From Quillaja saponaria (Eukaryota; Streptophyta; Magnoliopsida; Fabales; Quillajaceae): a stretch of DNA of 64,000 nucleotides. Under the pieces are notes generated by a model that saw nothing but the letters and a program-made list of their open reading frames with translations, did no database searches and was not told the DNA's origin. Position 1 is the stretch's first letter. The number at the start of each line of letters is the position of its first letter. The position numbers and the translations under genes were made by a program. The DNA lies in the NCBI GenBank assembly GCA_029379385.1, contig CM055611.1, positions 16,128,062-16,192,061 on the forward strand, written 5' to 3'. Shown here piece by piece: positions 13,442 to 24,113 of this stretch.

Positions 13442-14433
13442 GTAAGTCATAAAGTTATATTTATTTTATAGAAAGTTATATTTATTATTATTATATGCAT
13501 GTATCTATATTTACAGTAGTTTTATATTATAATTGTTGAAATATTAATTTTTATTATTTGTTATAATTAAAAATTTGTTGTAATTGTAATTATTATGATA
13601 ATTGTAATAATTAGTATATTTATGACATGATAAATTATTAACTTTTTAATTCACATATTAATAAATAATATTTATAAGTTTAAAATAGTAATTATGTGAC
13701 ACTTAATTAAATTAGTAATTTTGTGACGTTTAAATTAATTAGTAATTTTGTTTGCCTTAAAATAATAATTTAATGAGTTTTGAAATAAATAATAATTTTT
13801 GTATTTGCATGTTTTAATGTAATTAATATATTTATTAGTAATTTTGATAATTTTAAATTAGTTAGTAATTTGATAGTTTTAAATTAATTAATATATTTTA
13901 AACGAAAATATAAATTATTTAATTCATAATAATTTTGGTAAGTAATATACCTATGATAAAATGTGATTTTATTATTGTGTTAGTATTCGTAATTTTATTT
14001 AAAAATTTGTGACTAATTTATAAATAAATTTTTTTTGGGGAAATTTATAGTAATATATTTATGATAAATATATAATTTGACTATTTGTATGATTTGATAT
14101 TTATAGATATTATATTTATGTTTTAATATGTAATGAGATTTTTTATAAATATATTTGAATATAATTAATTATGTTAAGTAATATATTTATGTTATAATTA
14201 TGGTAAGTAATACACCTATGATAAAAAGTGATTTTATTATTTTGTAAGAAATAGTAATTTTATTTTATAATTTGTGTATTATAATAGTAAATTATAATAT
14301 GAGTATTATAATTTGAATCATTTACTATTAGTAGTTGTCTATAGTTAATCTATGAAAATACTGTGAATTCATTAACAATATAATGAGGAAATTTTATAAT
14401 ATTTTAAAGATTTTTGAAGGTGCAAGTTTGATA

Positions 14434-14508
14434 ATGGAAGAAATTGGAATTATGTGTTACATTAATGGAAGAAATTGGAATTATGAAAATTCATCAATTT
14501 TTAGTAAG
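14434..14508 (+). CDS. Possible remnant of the first coding exon of a MULE gene
   Basis: An ATG opens 25 codons that run in frame to a splice donor (AGTAAG/GTAATG). The 5' side has acceptor-like AG sites at about 14,419 and 14,427. The predicted peptide begins MEEIGIMCYING; short aromatic/Asn-Gly starts of this type occur in some MULE transposases, but 25 residues are too few for assignment. Downstream exons are missing and the right TIR follows within 220 bases. It may equally be a chance frame. Confidence 0.25.
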
Positions 14509-14714
14509 GTAATGAAATTTTTTTAAGATTTATATGTTTTAATTGAATTGTTATGTGAAGTAAAACAAATTAATTATGGTGTGAAGTAAAATAAATTATT
14601 TATGATATTGGTATATTGTAATTTAATTAATATATTAATATAATTAATATATTAATAGGAGAGGGAGAGAAATTACACGATAGGGGTGTGCGGGAGGGGG
14701 GGGAAGGGAGGCTG

Positions 14715-15023
14715 GGAAATAGGTATGCAGGCTACCCTGCAGTGCTGCAGGGTAGCCTGCAAAATTTGTCCCCCGCGTGGCCGTAGTGGGGGACAAATTT
14801 TGGGATGAAACCGGCTTTTCAAAAGCCGGTTTCATCTTGCACTCGCGCGTCACGCGCGAGTGCGTGACCTGTGCGATGGTCCGACCTGGCACGCCAGGTC
14901 GGACCCTGAAACCGTGTTTTCAAAACACGGTTTCAACATCTACCTTCTTTTGGCTATTATGGTAAAAAATTTACCATTTTGGCCAAATTTTTTGGGACTT
15001 TGGACCCTTTTGTCCAAAAGTCC
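14715..15023 (-). repeat. MULE right TIR with six hairpins
   Basis: Inner to outer hairpins: 14,731-14,756 (GCTACCCTGCA arms), 14,761-14,801 (AAAATTTGTCCCCC arms), 14,804-14,836 (GATGAAACCGGCTTTT arms), 14,839-14,863 (GCACTCGCGCGT arms), 14,878-14,905 (GGTCCGACCTGGC arms), 14,909-14,933 (AAACCGTGTTTT arms). Relative to the left TIR the CCCCC hairpin and the AAACCGGC hairpin have exchanged order. Confidence 0.85.
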
Positions 15024-15033
15024 ACAAACTAAT
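15024..15033 (+). repeat. Target-site duplication, right, of the Mutator-like element
   Basis: ACAAACTAAT, identical to 12,587-12,596. It is followed by CTAGTGGGTCCCACA, which matches the uninterrupted duplicated segment near 17,862-17,875. Confidence 0.85.
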
Positions 15034-15059
15034 CTAGTGGGTCCCACACGAAGGAAGAG

Positions 15060-18000
15060 AAGAAAATTCTATCCAAAATTTCATCCTATCCAAAAAGTGT
15101 ATTTTTTATATTATTATTAATATGTTTATTTATCTTTGAAACAGATTCTATGAGTATACTAGAGCTGAGAGGATCTGGAAATAGTATGTGAATGATAAAT
15201 TATTGCTAGGGAGCAGGATGAGTCTGAGACTCATGTAGTTTTGTCTATGTTTATTTATTTTTATCTCACTTATTTCAAAAGTTTTAGGTACAACTTAAAT
15301 GTTGGATTGTTTGTGTTGTTAAAAGAAAGAGCAGCTACAATCCGAGAGAAAGAGACACTAAAAAAATGATAATCATACATGATATGTTTAAGAGTAATAT
15401 ATGGTTGCATCACATCAAATATTACAAATCTTGTTTTTAATTTTTATTTATACGCTTATATGACATTAAAAATTTATTGTCGTTTTTAGTAAAATTTCAT
15501 ATTAAACGGGAAAATGTTCACTGCATATGAATTTATTTTAGATTTTGTATTTGTAAAAATCAACAACAACTAGATTGTATTGATATCAGTATTTTTCTTT
15601 TCTTTTTTTGAATAATTTTCTTTTCTTTTTTTGAATAAATTATATTTTTCTCTTTTGAGATTTACTCAAATGATATTATGATCTAAAATTTAGAATATAT
15701 GACACTCACCTCCTCTAGAGTTATAAAAACACTAACAGATTTTAGAAAAATACTTTAAAAAATCTTAAATTTTTCTTCAAAATATCAAAATGTCTTATTT
15801 TAAATTTTTACCATTTTCTAATTAGTACTAAATACTTACTTTTTTTATTCTACCCTCTATTTTTACTTATTTTTCTTCATAGCAATACTTCTGTTAAATT
15901 AATTTTCTAATAAAATAGAAAAATAATGATTTGCTCATAGATAAGTAAATTAGTTTTGTTAGTGATACCTCAAAAAGAAAAATAAACTTATAATACCATT
16001 AAAAAGTTATAAGTCTTAACTATACAAGACAAATAAATCATAATTTTAATATTTTTCTTTCAAATAAGTCTTAAATGATAAAATAAAATATTTTCTTAAA
16101 ACTTTCACATTTGTACTTTTTTAAAAACGTTTTTTTAGGTTCAAAATATTGATTAAATAGTAAAAAAAAAAAAAAATTTTAAAATCATAATTTATTAATT
16201 TAAAATATTAATAAATATTCTATATAATTATTAATGAAGGAACGAAAAATTCCTAAAGTTCTAATTACATATTTTCATAATCTCATTGACATTAAAATTT
16301 TCTCTTAAAGGAAAAAAAGTGTTTTCAAGATATATGTATATATATATATCCTTATTTAAACTTTTTTTTTCCTACAAATACTTGAATTTATCTTTTAAAT
16401 ACATACAAGTTTTAATTTTAGGGTTCATATTATGTAAAATAAAGAAACAATTCAAGCTATAATATTGAAATTAAAATTTACTAGTATATGTGTTTTTTTT
16501 TTATTCTATTGAAAATAATATATTAAAATTAAACAATTGAGTGAAAATGTATTCTTATTAATACTAAGAAACTAAAAATAAGTGGTAATATAGTGAAAAA
16601 AATTTATGACTCATTTGCAAAGAAAAATAAGAGTATTATGTTTTAGTACTTTGAGGATAAAATTGGATTTTTTAAATATTTTCTCGAAATTAATTTTTAG
16701 CACCATTAATTTTCTATCAATCAAAGAGAGATGAGTATCATATTTCCTAAAAATTAGAGTTTAGTGTTGTTTCAATAAACTCCAAAAGTGAAGAGTGTAA
16801 TTTAATCTTAATTTTTTTTATCCTACCATGAAATAAATTATTATCATATTGTTGAACTCCAATTGCAAAATTCCAGCTTCTCAAAGATAATCAGCCAGCA
16901 AGTTTAATTATTTAAACAATAACTTTCTGATAAGAAACAACAAATTATGAACAGCTCATAGATAGTGATTATTGAAAATAATCAATGTAATTTTTATTTG
17001 AACTATTATCCCTATCAGAACAGAAAAACTAAATTATTACATTGATCTCTAAAAAATGTTAACATTGTCAATTGTGTTTCTTAATGACATATTTTTTTAA
17101 ATCAAATTTCTATAAGATTTTAAAATAATTAGTATTTTTTTTCAATGTTTAATATATATCAAATAAGATTTCAAGATTAAAACTTTTAATACCTCAATAT
17201 TCAATCTTATCAATCGAATTTCTGAAATATTCAAGATCATCAATTTTAACTTTCCTTCTATTTTAATTAATTGAATTAATAAAAATTCTCATTTGGTATG
17301 TCCAAAGAAACTAAAAGAAATTATTTATATTTTTAAGTGTGCATGTAGCATTTAGATGGCAATCTTGAATATATATATATATTTTATATTAATACATTAT
17401 ATTAATCCTAAATCTCTAATCTTCAAATTCATCCATCCTTAACTGAAGCATTAAGACTAATCTATTGGCCCAATTAAACAAAAATAATAATTTCCAATGT
17501 TTCATTATTCTTATATATGCTACATGCACATTAAAATTACAAATTTGCAATTTTGTTTTGTTTGATATACCAAATAGATATTTAAATTCCCAATAAGTCA
17601 AATAGAAAGAAGAACAAAATTGATTTAAAGGATTTGATTGATAATATTTTTCCATCCCCCAATTGATAATTTGAAAATCTTCTAAGGATTTAATTTGATA
17701 AAGTCAAATATCAAGGGACAAAATTAATAATTTAGACATCTTTTAGGGATTCAAAATTGTAAATTTAGTCAGAGGGGGCTAAAATTCCTACGTCACCAGT
17801 TGTCAAAGAAAGGACAAATTTTGTTCTGGTGAGAGAGAGACAGACTTATCAAAGAAAGATGTAGTGGGTCCCACATGAGGAAGAAAAGAAAAATCGAGAA
17901 CTAAGAAACCAAGGAGCGGGGCACGTGAAAATTACATGATGTACAAAAATCAAAAACACGCGGCGACTCCTAGTTATAAAAAAATTAAATTGTTTTGTCT

Positions 18001-18060
18001 CTTGTGCTTTTCTAGATCTTAGACTAGACTAGACTAGTGACGGGATATTTCCATATTATA
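15060..18060 (+). repeat. Tandem segmental duplication, copy B (intergenic unit 5)
   Basis: It is collinear with 9915-12,586 and non-coding. It has the uninterrupted counterpart of the MULE target at 17,839-17,877, where GACAGACTTAT and GTAGTGGGTCCCACA lie close together. It then continues into the unit-3 type ending (ACACGCGGCGACTCCTAG and three tandem AGACT units near 18,020-18,040). The minus-strand frame at 17,416-17,655 is not recognised as a protein. Confidence 0.75.
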
Positions 18061-19770
18061 TTAATTTTCATATTGTAAAATTCATGGACATGTTTTAGTG
18101 GTGGTACCAATTTAAATTATAGTTTTATTCTTCAATTCGATTTTTGTTTATTATTTCTTTAATTTGAATTTTTATATTTATTAAGATTTATTACTAACAA
18201 TATTATCCACTTATGTATTATCTTCGAAACAATTATATTATGAATTTTAATCCTTAAAATTGTTTGTTAGTATATAGATTTTTAATTATAATTTTTTAAT
18301 ACAGATACATTTTTTTATTTAAGCAAACACAATTTTACATTTGGAATCAATGTTAATTGATATTTGAGTTAAACATAGTTTTGCTCTAATTTTTTAACAA
18401 TTGATCCACGTTTAAAAATCATTCAAAAGATTAGTTAAGAAATTAGTCATTATAATCATTTTTTGATATTCTCTTTTTTGAAGTTAAGTATTTTCTTTTA
18501 ATTTTTTTATGAATAGAGACACATAAAATTAAGTTTTTTCATGCACCTGTACATAAAGCGAGTGAAAGTAAATTTTTTTTTTCTTGTTTAGGAATAAATA
18601 TTTTGAAAAGTGCCAAGCAAAACTGCAAAAATGAGAAAATAATAAGAATTAGTTTGAAAAAGTAACAACTTATATTTTATATAATTAACTTATAAAATAT
18701 GTGAGAGAATTAGTGAGTAATATAGTAAAATATTGATATAATTTAAGAGAGATGAGAGAAAATTAATAGGTGATGTTGTAAGATTATGTGTCAAAATATT
18801 AATTAGGTTCATTGATGATGTGCTTATATCATAAATATCAATTATATTATATCTTATAGATTAATATATATTTCAAATTTAAATAATTTGATAAAGATAC
18901 ACTAGCTAGTCTTCTAGACTGATTTATAAGTATCATCCTCTTAACTTATTATTGCTGATTGAGTCAACAATAAATATCTCATATTCTTCGATAGGATTCG
19001 AATCAAATGCAAATATTGTTTAGTATAAAATTTGTAGTCAAATTCGAATTGATTATTATTTGATGGATTATTCCATTCAACTTTCAATTTGACTTGGTAT
19101 TTGATTATATTAATATGATTCTCTATTTATTTTAATTAAAAGATTTTAGTTTTTAGTTTATGCCATAACCATAATTGGTTGAGCTATTCAAATTCATATT
19201 CAATTAAAAATATTTAAAATTTTCATAATTTAGTAATAGAATTTCACATGGTTGAATTCAAATAACTTGGTATTTAAAAAAATTCAAATCGAATTCTATT
19301 CCTAAGTTAACTGAAAAAAAATAATAAAAAATTGAATGTATGAGACAAATTATGTAACCTATATAAAAGTGAAAAGAAAATAGTTTGTATAATACTGCAT
19401 TTGTTGTAGTTACCTTCACACGTTTCTTGTTAGGGGCGCCAGAGCCACGTATAAGGAAGTGGATAAGTTGATCCCACCAAATTTAAAAATAAAAAATAAA
19501 AGATATAAATTTTTTATACGTTTAGTTTAAAAAAAATAGGTATTGATCTATACGAAGATAATAAATATGAGTTAAATAAAGATAAATTTGCTAATTTTCT
19601 GGTTTCGCATGTGTCATGCTAATTCATGAATTACAGGTAGAACATCAATTAATCCGTAAATGGAATATTAAAATGTGTAAATAATTCTTATTTTACTGAA
19701 TTTAAATTTGGATATTATAATAAATTTTAATATAAATTAAAATAAATGCGTGTATGTCATGTGACTGATA
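18061..19770. other. AT-rich intergenic DNA upstream of the DUF247 gene
   Basis: No gene or RNA found. A phrase GGGGCGCCAGAGCCACGTATA near 19,434 resembles a motif common in degraded plant transposon ends, but no element could be bounded. The last 300 bases are the presumed upstream region of the DUF247 promoter. Confidence 0.5.
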
Positions 19771-19775
19771 TCCTT

Positions 19776-19783
19776 TATAAATA
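19776..19783 (+). promoter_or_regulatory. TATA box of the DUF247 gene
   Basis: TATAAATA sits about 350 bases upstream of the start codon. A start of transcription near 19,805-19,815 would give a leader interrupted by the intron listed next. Confidence 0.55.
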
Positions 19784-19890
19784 TGGGAGCTTGCAAGCCA
19801 CTCAAAGTAAATTCTTCAATCTGCATATATAATTGAATCGGATCAGTTTGTGTTCTGCATAATAGAAGGTGATCGATTTTGAAGGTCAAA

Positions 19891-20097
19891 GTAATTTACT
19901 TACTCATTTATTTTATTTTTTTTCCTGGATGCTTAATTGAATCTGATTATTTACTTTTCATTTTTATACATATGCCATGAGTTCTTGTTATTAAGAGCAG
20001 CTTATAATACTCCCTTCTGCTGTTCTCTACATACTCATTTTAATTTAGTGAGAAAGGATTCTAAGAATTTTGTTTTCCTCACCATGCATGTTTATAG
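19891..20097 (+). other. Putative 5' UTR intron of the DUF247 gene
   Basis: A donor AAA/GTAATTT at 19,891 pairs with an acceptor TTTATAG/GTT ending at 20,097, giving an intron of 207 bases that is T-rich as plant introns are. An alternative donor is GAAG/GTCAAAG at 19,885. The ATG of the main frame follows 26 bases after the acceptor. Leader introns are common in this family, but only splice signals support this one. Confidence 0.5.
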
Positions 20098-20123
20098 GTT
20101 GAAGATCTTGTTCCTGGGTGAAA

Positions 20124-21500
20124 ATGGTGGATGCTAGTGATAGTGATACAGCTTCATCAGTGGAATCTGAATCCCAATTCCAATACATAATCGACATTCC
20201 AGAGAAGAACCACAAGGAGCTTTGCATTTACAGGGTTCCTCCTAAGCTTCGTCAATTGAATGCGAAAGCCTACACTCCACAACTTATCTCAATTGGTCCT
20301 TTTCACCATGGAAAACCTCAATTCAAGGTCATGGAAACACAGAAAAAGAGATATTACCATGAATTTCTAGAACGAATTAAGTCCGAGAGATCTAATTTTG
20401 ATGAATTCAAAGTGAATTACTTTAAAAGGATGTTAGGGGATATCCGAAAGTGTTATGAAGAAAAATCCAATCTTGGCGACGATAAATTTGCCGAAATGAT
20501 TGAATTGGATGCTGTGTTCATTATGGAGTTCTTCCTAAGGTTAACAGAGAAAGATCAACACAAAGATGATTATGTGATGTCAAAACCATGGCTGACAGAA
20601 GGCATATGTCTGGACTTGATATTACTTGAGAATCAGCTTCCTATTGAAGTCTTAAAAGAGTTATATAAATTTGTTCCAGAAGACAAGGAAAAAGCAAAGG
20701 AATGTTGTACCTTCCTTGATCTTGCTTGTAAGTGTAGGTTTTTTATACCGTGTCTTGTTTGTAAGTGCTTCTGCAATGACAAGAAAAATCCTGAAAGTCA
20801 AAATGAATGCCAACACATGGATACGAAGCTTGTGAAGCACTTAACAGATTTGCTCAGATGCTTCTACATTCCGGAAAAATTAATTAGTGTACCACCGAAA
20901 GATTCTTATTCTTGTATTTTGCATAGTGCAACGAAATTGCGTGACTCAGGGATAAGTTTCAAAGTTGTCCGAGAAAGGTGCTTGCTTCATGTAAACTTCA
21001 ATAACCGTAACTATATATTTTGGCTCTTTAGTTTGTTGACAGGCGACAAGATTGCCAAAGCTCGTCTTGAACTTCCAAAATTGATTATAGATGATGGAAC
21101 AGAATGTAAGCTTCGGAACCTCATTGCATTGGAGCAGTGTCACTACTATCCAGATTATATGTTCATCTGCAATTACGTTTCACTTATTGATGGACTCATT
21201 GAAACTAAAGAAGATGTGAATTTTCTATTGGGAGAGAAAGTAATTGCTAATTATCTGGGTAGCAATCATGCAGTGGAAAAATTGGTCAACAGTCTTTGCA
21301 GAGAACTTGTAACGGGTCGAAATTACTACCAAGAAGAAATCAATGAGCTCAATAAACATTGTGGTGATCTTTTCAATCTTACCATGGGGACCCTAAGAAG
21401 TGTATACTTGAAAGATCTGTGGAGAGCTAGTTCAACTATAGTTGGACTTGCTGTTCTGGCATTCACCTTCGTTAATTTTTTCCGAGCAACCCTTAAATAA
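20124..21500 (+). CDS. DUF247 family membrane-anchored protein
   Basis: The 458-residue protein is of full family length (about 400-550). Its function is unknown at the molecular level; in grasses DUF247 genes act as S-locus self-incompatibility determinants, but most members have no assigned role. Visible family marks: IYRVPPKLRQLNAKAYTPQ at residues 35-53, SIGPFHHG at 56-63, METQKKRY at 70-77, IELDAVFIMEFF at 126-137, DLILLENQLPIEVL at 164-177, HLTDLLRCFYIP at 239-250, SATKLRDSGISFK at 268-280 and RNLIALEQCH at 331-340. A C-terminal hydrophobic segment at about 435-455 should be the single membrane anchor. Odd point: a cysteine-rich stretch at 194-217 (eight Cys). The start is ATG 20,124; an in-frame GTG at 20,118 is not a plausible plant start. 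The coding part is one exon, as usual in the family. Frame intact, probably functional. Confidence 0.95.
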   Translation: MVDASDSDTASSVESESQFQYIIDIPEKNHKELCIYRVPPKLRQLNAKAYTPQLISIGPFHHGKPQFKVMETQKKRYYHEFLERIKSERSNFDEFKVNYFKRMLGDIRKCYEEKSNLGDDKFAEMIELDAVFIMEFFLRLTEKDQHKDDYVMSKPWLTEGICLDLILLENQLPIEVLKELYKFVPEDKEKAKECCTFLDLACKCRFFIPCLVCKCFCNDKKNPESQNECQHMDTKLVKHLTDLLRCFYIPEKLISVPPKDSYSCILHSATKLRDSGISFKVVRERCLLHVNFNNRNYIFWLFSLLTGDKIAKARLELPKLIIDDGTECKLRNLIALEQCHYYPDYMFICNYVSLIDGLIETKEDVNFLLGEKVIANYLGSNHAVEKLVNSLCRELVTGRNYYQEEINELNKHCGDLFNLTMGTLRSVYLKDLWRASSTIVGLAVLAFTFVNFFRATLK

Positions 21501-21673
21501 GTCAAGAGTTTGTCTTAATTACTTTAAAGTTGATACTTGCTTGGAGTGTACGTATGTTCTGTATTGGATTGTATTATATTAATATGGGTGTGTTGTTTAG
21601 CTTAACTAATGAACTTTGTGTTCATTTGGTTTGTTTTATGATGATGCATAATGTATTAAAGTTGTTTCTCTGG

Positions 21674-21679
21674 AATAAA
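21674..21679 (+). terminator. Polyadenylation signal of the DUF247 gene
   Basis: AATAAA about 174 bases past the stop codon, in T-rich sequence with TTGTTT-type far-upstream elements. A cleavage site 15-30 bases downstream is expected. Confidence 0.5.
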
Positions 21680-22055
21680 TAATTAATATTGCTCTATTAT
21701 CTTAAGTTTTTTGATGATACTATTTGGTATCTCGTGTCATATTAAGCGGGAATGCGACTCAACTTAGTTTTAATTCTGCTAGTTGGGGTAGTCACACACG
21801 AAAAAAAAAGAGAAAGAAGAAAAAAAAGAAAAGAAAGGAGAAGAAAGAGCCTAATCAGAGCAATCAGGTGTTTTTGTTTAGCTGAAAAGTAGACAGTGAT
21901 AAGTTTTTAGACTTTGAAGAAAGAGTTTAATACCCGTCAAGCAATAAATGATCCCAATATTTTCATGATATGGACCATAAACCAAAATGTCAGGCACTTG
22001 TTGAGCACTATTCCGAATAACTGAAGATATTGAAACCATTTCTCAGACTTGTAAG

Positions 22056-22540
22056 TAGGGGTGACAATGAGCCTAACTAGCTCGTGAATAACTCGTGAGC
22101 TACTCGTTAAGGGTTTGAATTAAGCTCAGCTCATTTTTTAAACGAGCCGATCCTGAGCTTTATTTTAAACTCGTTTAGTAAAACGAGCCAAACTCAATCT
22201 TTATAAAGCTAGGCTTGTGAGCTCGTGAGTTAACTCGTTTAATAGTATTTAATAATTTTTTTATTATTTATATATACGTTTATAATAAATTGATTTATAT
22301 ACAAAAGACTAATGTAAATTGTTGCTTGATTTGGTGATAATTTACATAAATACTCACTAAGTGATATTGGGTTAAACTCTCATTGCTTATAAATTTTTTT
22401 TAGAATTTTCAAAAAATCTTCACCAGCCCTTAACGAGCAGAGCCGAGCTTAAATATTTGATCACGAGCCTGAAATGAGCTCAAGCTGAAAAATGAGACGA
22501 GCCGAGCTAACTTTGGCAAAGCTCAATATCCAAACACCAT
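22056..22540 (+). mobile_element. hAT-derived non-autonomous repeat, degraded
   Basis: It starts TAGGGGTGACAA, a hAT-type terminal sequence. Many GAGCC, CGAGCTC and AACTCG words follow (AACTCGTGAGC, AACGAGCCGA, AATGAGCTCAAGC), typical of a widespread plant repeat. The right end near 22,530 has lost a clear CACCCCTA terminus and no 8-bp duplication is seen. Non-coding. Confidence 0.5.
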
Positions 22541-22964
22541 TATAATTTATTATTATTATTATATAATATGTGAAGGATTCAAAAAATTTTGTTAATGGGA
22601 CAATATAAGATGCTAATTTTTTTTTTATATATTTATTAATTATTATTATTATTTATATATGCATACATTAGTTTTTATTTTATTTTTCTTGATATATATA
22701 GGCACACTAATATTTTTTTACAAGATATACCAGAATATTTTATTATTTTAAGTTATTATTTTTAAAATTATATAATTCTAAAAAAAAAAAAATTTATTGT
22801 AACATGATATAATAAGAGATCTTGCAATAAGAAATTTTTTTTATTATTATTAAAAATCTGTCCAATAAATTTTTTTGTTATCGAAGGAAGATGTTGATGT
22901 GCTTTAGAAACAAAAGGTATTAAGAATTCATGTTAAATTATTTTTAAAAAAAAATTGAGGGAAG
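22541..22964. other. AT-rich intergenic DNA
   Basis: Low-complexity A/T sequence up to the target duplication of the first solo LTR. Nothing recognised. Confidence 0.5.
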
Positions 22965-22969
22965 ATTAA

Positions 22970-24063
22970 TGTAATAACTCGATAGTTTAATATATGTGTT
23001 AGAATTTTTGTACGTAATTGTTATATATACATATATAGATTATCATTAGTTGATTTAATTATAATAAAAAAAATTATATGTGAATTTAATTTAAATACAA
23101 CCTAATTAATATGTATAATTATAAAATTAATAATCACATCTTGATGGGTGATTAGAACTTAAATTCTATGTTAAAAGAGAGATATTTTAAGGAAACTTCA
23201 AATTGATATATATATATAAATATAATAAAAGGAAGTGGGAGACAAAGACTTGACATATATATATATATATAAATTAGAAGACTTGAAATACACTTATATA
23301 GTTGTGGCCACGAGGTACTTATTAGTATATTACGTAGGTAGCTTTCTTTCCAATATTTTATTACTTCAGATTTTTTTTCCTTTCCTCCCTATGATTGGCC
23401 GATCTTCATTCATCAAATTCCATGACCGCCATAGTGAAGATCAACCAAGCTTCTGCCTATTTTTTTTCACTTGCAACTGAGAACGTTGGTCACAAATGAA
23501 AGGGTTGAAGGCCTAGGAGTGAAGGGTAGCAGCTCCTTCCTATTTCTTCTCTTGTTGTAGGTAGGATAGCTATCCTGATTTCTGATTTTTTCTGTTGTGG
23601 TGTTGAATGTGTAGATTTTGTTTAAACCCTTGCGTGGACTTTCTTTTCCTTTCATGTGTGAGTGGTGATTAATTGGTTTAGTTGGAACAAGGAAGGTATA
23701 TGGCTGGTTGAGGGGACGGTATAAGGTAGTTTTACTGCCATGCTTTTACCTCCCCTGTTTTGTGTTGCTATCCAAGGGCTGGTACAGCCAAGGAATATAC
23801 AGGGGAAGGCATGGAAAATTAAAATTTCAGGGGTAGTGATTTCTTCCTTGGCGCATGGTTTGATGGTGGTTGTTCTTTGGTGTTGCATAGGCTGCCTGGG
23901 AGCTACTGCCAGAGCAAGCCGTGAGTGTAATTGGGGGCGCAAACAGAGGGTTAAAGAGATGAACAGTAGAGGTGGAAAATATAAGTGGATTGGCTTGTCT
24001 AGTGATGGAATTTTGGAGAGAAAGATCACGGCAGGGAAGGGGAAAACCAGGCCGTGAGCTTGG

Positions 24064-24113
<50 letters not shown>

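Larger units (their letters stand above)
12597..15023 (+). mobile_element. Non-autonomous Mutator-like element (MULE) with hairpin-chain TIRs
   Basis: The 2427-bp element starts GGGTTTTTGGACAAAAGGG and ends, on the other strand, GGACTTTTGGACAAAAGGG. It is flanked by a perfect 10-bp duplication. Terminal inverted repeats of about 310-330 bp contain six consecutive hairpins each. Next to the left TIR are C runs and a TATA box with exon-like segments; the interior 13,140-14,640 is A/T-rich and encodes no recognisable transposase. The related duplicated segment at 17,839-17,877 lacks the insertion, an empty-site comparison that supports the boundaries. Known biology: MULE TIRs often carry transposase promoters. 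My reading is an internally deleted derivative that depends on a transposase elsewhere. A captured or entirely different TIR family cannot be excluded, but 10-bp duplication plus long TIRs favours Mutator. Confidence 0.85.

Noticed and set aside
19430..19460. GGGGCGCCAGAGCCACG motif as a transposon end
   Set aside because: Resembles a common degraded plant transposon phrase, but no second end, duplication or homologous copy in the window could be found.
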